Assembly: GCA_019638635.1 (NCBI GenBank)
Contig: JAHBTM010000015.1
Coordinates: 1 to 44,321, forward strand
Length of the DNA: 44,321 nt
Reading direction: 5' to 3'
From: Ferruginibacter sp.
GTDB lineage: Bacteria; Bacteroidota; Bacteroidia; Chitinophagales; Chitinophagaceae
The notes under the pieces are model-generated. The model saw only the letters and a program-made list of their open reading frames with translations, did no database searches and had not been told where the DNA came from. Made by a program: the position numbers and the translations under genes. Shown in pieces: positions 42,480-44,321 of this stretch; within the stretch, counting starts at the first letter, position 1, and every line of letters starts with the position of its first letter.

Positions 42480-44105
42480 ATGAAACCCACCGCACTTTTT
42501 ATTTGCTTTCTTTTGGGGATGTTCATAGCTGTAGGCCAGAAGTATCCCTGGCCGGTTGGTGCAACACCTGAGTTAACTGCCAATTTTGGTGAGTTGAGAT
42601 CAAACCATTACCACATGGGGCTGGATGGCAGAACTCAACAGCGTGAAAACCTGGACATTTACTCCATGGAGGAGGGTTATGTTTCCCGCATAAAAATTGA
42701 ACCCTGGGGATTCGGTCGGGCCATCTATATTGACCACCCGAACGGTATTACCAGTCTGTATGCGCATCTCAACGATTTTTATCCTGAACTGGAGGCATGG
42801 GTGAAACAAAAACAATATGAAGCGGAGCGCTGGCAGATTGACATTCCGGTACCGGCAGGCCTTTTCCCTGTTAAAAGAAAACAACTGATTGCTTATAGTG
42901 GTAATACCGGCGGATCGATGGGCCCTCACCTGCATTTCGAAATGCGCGACACAAAAACGGAAGTAGTGTTGAATCCACTGAAACATGGTTTTCATATTGC
43001 AGATAAAACACCGCCGGATGTACTGCGTTTAGCCGTGTACGATAGAACCATCAGTACATATGAACAAAGTCCGAGGTACATCCCACTGATTAAAACCGCA
43101 GGCGGGTATACGGCGCAGGATATAGTGTTGAAAACAGACCGTGTGAGTTTTGGTTTTACATCGTACGACCGATATACGGGGTCTACCAATCAGAATGGAA
43201 TTTATGGCGCAGCTTTGTTTTTGAACAATGTGGAACAGTGCCGGTTCAGAATGGATAGCATCCACTACAGCCATACACGTTACCTGAATGCGCACATAGA
43301 TTACAAAACGAAACTCAGCGGCGGGCCGTACATACAGCATTTATCTCTGTTACCCGGGCATCTCCACCATATTTATTCGGGAGGAGATGGCATCCTTACA
43401 CTCAATGGTGATGAATGGCAGGATGTAAAAATCATAGTGTATGATCCGGTTGGAAATCAATCTACCATTCGGTTTAAAGTGCGTGGCAGTGCAGTGCCCG
43501 CTTCCGTAAAGAAAATGAACGAGCCGGTGTTCCATCCCAATGTGCTGAATATATTTGAAAATGAAAACGTTCGATTTTATCTCCCTGAAAAAGCACTGTA
43601 TGATTCATTTCAATTCAAGTACAATACCCTGAATACAGCCACGGGTGTAGTACATCAGTTACACAACGGAACAGTTCCGGTGCAGGAATTCTTCAATGTT
43701 CAAATCAGGGATGAATCCTTTCCAAAACCTGAAAAAGTAGTGATGCATTATTATTTTGGCACGCGAAAAAAGTTTGCCCCTACACGGTATTCAAATGGAT
43801 GGTACACGGCAGCTTTTCGCGAACTGGGAAATTTTAAACTATTGTACGACACAATACCGCCGATGATTTCTGTCATTACCCATACTCCAAGCAGGATATC
43901 GTTTACCATTACCGATAATGCAGAAGAGCTGGTCAACTTCAGGGCTACGTTAAACGGACAATGGATTTTGGTGAGTTATGATAAGGGTAAAAATTTTGTT
44001 TATAAAAAGGATGATCGTTGTAAAAAAGGATCGAATACGTTGGAAATATATGTAGAAGACCTGGCAGGTAATACTTCTACCCGCACATTTACCTTTAACC
44101 ATTAA
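42480..44105 (+). CDS. M23 family metallopeptidase with C-terminal beta-sandwich
   Basis: Secreted zinc endopeptidase of the LytM/lysostaphin fold, probably cutting peptidoglycan peptides or proteins. The 541-residue protein has a signal peptide (about 1-19, AVG-QKYP). The M23 domain (about 30-170) contains the metal motif HxxxD at His45/Asp49 (HMGLDG) and the HxH motif His150/His152 (GPHLHFEMRD), all intact, so it should be active. Residues about 180-541 form a large region without known motifs, rich in beta-strand patterns, ending with an Ig-like segment (YVEDLAGNTSTRTFTF). Family members of this size are frequent in Bacteroidota. The peroxiredoxin gene starts 9 bp later. Confidence 0.9.
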   Translation: MKPTALFICFLLGMFIAVGQKYPWPVGATPELTANFGELRSNHYHMGLDGRTQQRENLDIYSMEEGYVSRIKIEPWGFGRAIYIDHPNGITSLYAHLNDFYPELEAWVKQKQYEAERWQIDIPVPAGLFPVKRKQLIAYSGNTGGSMGPHLHFEMRDTKTEVVLNPLKHGFHIADKTPPDVLRLAVYDRTISTYEQSPRYIPLIKTAGGYTAQDIVLKTDRVSFGFTSYDRYTGSTNQNGIYGAALFLNNVEQCRFRMDSIHYSHTRYLNAHIDYKTKLSGGPYIQHLSLLPGHLHHIYSGGDGILTLNGDEWQDVKIIVYDPVGNQSTIRFKVRGSAVPASVKKMNEPVFHPNVLNIFENENVRFYLPEKALYDSFQFKYNTLNTATGVVHQLHNGTVPVQEFFNVQIRDESFPKPEKVVMHYYFGTRKKFAPTRYSNGWYTAAFRELGNFKLLYDTIPPMISVITHTPSRISFTITDNAEELVNFRATLNGQWILVSYDKGKNFVYKKDDRCKKGSNTLEIYVEDLAGNTSTRTFTFNH

Positions 44106-44114
44106 CGTGAGTAT

Positions 44115-44321
44115 ATGCTACAACCCGGTGATAAAGCCCCACTATTTTGTGGTGTGAACCAGCACGGCAAAAACATTTGTCTGAAAGACTTTAAGCATCA
44201 GAAAGTGGCATTGTATTTTTATCCGAAAGATGGCACGCCCACCTGTACTGTTCAGGCATGCAATCTGCGTGATCATTATCCTGCATTGAAGAAAAAAGGT
44301 TTTGAAGTTATCGGCGTGAGC
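44115..44321 (+). CDS. bcp: Thioredoxin-dependent peroxiredoxin (Bcp), partial
   Basis: Thiol peroxidase that reduces hydrogen and organic peroxides with thioredoxin. Only the first 69 residues lie in the window. The start MLQPGDKAPLF is family-typical, and the active site YPKDGTPTCTVQACNLRD holds the peroxidatic Cys44 and, five residues on, Cys49, the resolving position in E. coli Bcp. The sequence then continues LKKKGFEVIGVS as in homologues. The short 9 bp gap after the M23 peptidase suggests cotranscription. Confidence 0.93.
   Translation, partial: MLQPGDKAPLFCGVNQHGKNICLKDFKHQKVALYFYPKDGTPTCTVQACNLRDHYPALKKKGFEVIGVS

Overview
The window looks like chromosomal DNA from a member of the Bacteroidota, most likely Chitinophagales/Chitinophagaceae-like (the order is inference). 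The evidence is a GldA-type ABC ATPase, a PorG-like outer-membrane barrel, several Cys-anchored lipoproteins, a sigma/anti-sigma/barrel operon, a MutL and a CarB with unusual C-termini, and at least ten exact matches to the Bacteroidota -7 promoter element TAnnTTTG just upstream of starts. Genes are densely packed and mostly core. I see no CRISPR array, insertion sequence, prophage, tRNA or rRNA.

Layout. 1-5.3 kb: the B12-dependent fused acyl-CoA mutase icmF (cut by the window edge) and rsmA on the minus strand, then pdxA (+) and a small winged-helix regulator (-). 5.3-5.76 kb: the only long gene-free stretch. It is AT-rich, carries a perfect DnaA box inside an inverted repeat and two terminator-like hairpins, and sits where gene orientation changes. 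5.76-17.4 kb: twelve genes in a row on the plus strand: radA, comF, a beta-helix lipoprotein, a lipoprotein glutathione peroxidase, holB, ricT (PSP1), gldA, eno, a DivIC/FtsB-like protein, a small unknown, nth and a PorG-like barrel, closed by a strong bidirectional terminator. 17.4-26.6 kb: alternating genes: the 2-oxoacid oxidoreductase alpha subunit (-), a degenerate arginase-fold protein (+), mutL (-), a GH3 (NagZ) plus beta-lactamase fusion split by a frameshift at a run of ten A (+), and queA (+). 26.6-30.8 kb, minus strand: an L,D-transpeptidase behind a methyltransferase, and an ECF sigma / anti-sigma / outer-membrane operon with a plausible autoregulatory promoter. 30.9-34.8 kb, plus strand: kbl, a LutB-like Fe-S protein and a polysaccharide-deacetylase-like protein. 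34.8-42.3 kb, minus strand: carB, comEC, purH and an EamA exporter in one run. 42.5-44.3 kb, plus strand: an M23 peptidase and the start of a Bcp peroxiredoxin.

How the genes relate. DNA uptake and repair are well represented (comF, comEC, radA, mutL, nth, holB). Cell-wall turnover is another theme (GH3/beta-lactamase, L,D-transpeptidase, M23 peptidase, DivIC). Nucleotide synthesis is represented by carB and purH. The most interesting observations are the A10 frameshift inside the GH3-beta-lactamase gene, the possible origin-like or small-RNA-bearing gap at 5.3-5.76 kb, and three enzymes that lack residues their families normally need (arginase fold, MutL endonuclease site, CarB allosteric domain). 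No convincing new multi-gene system is visible.
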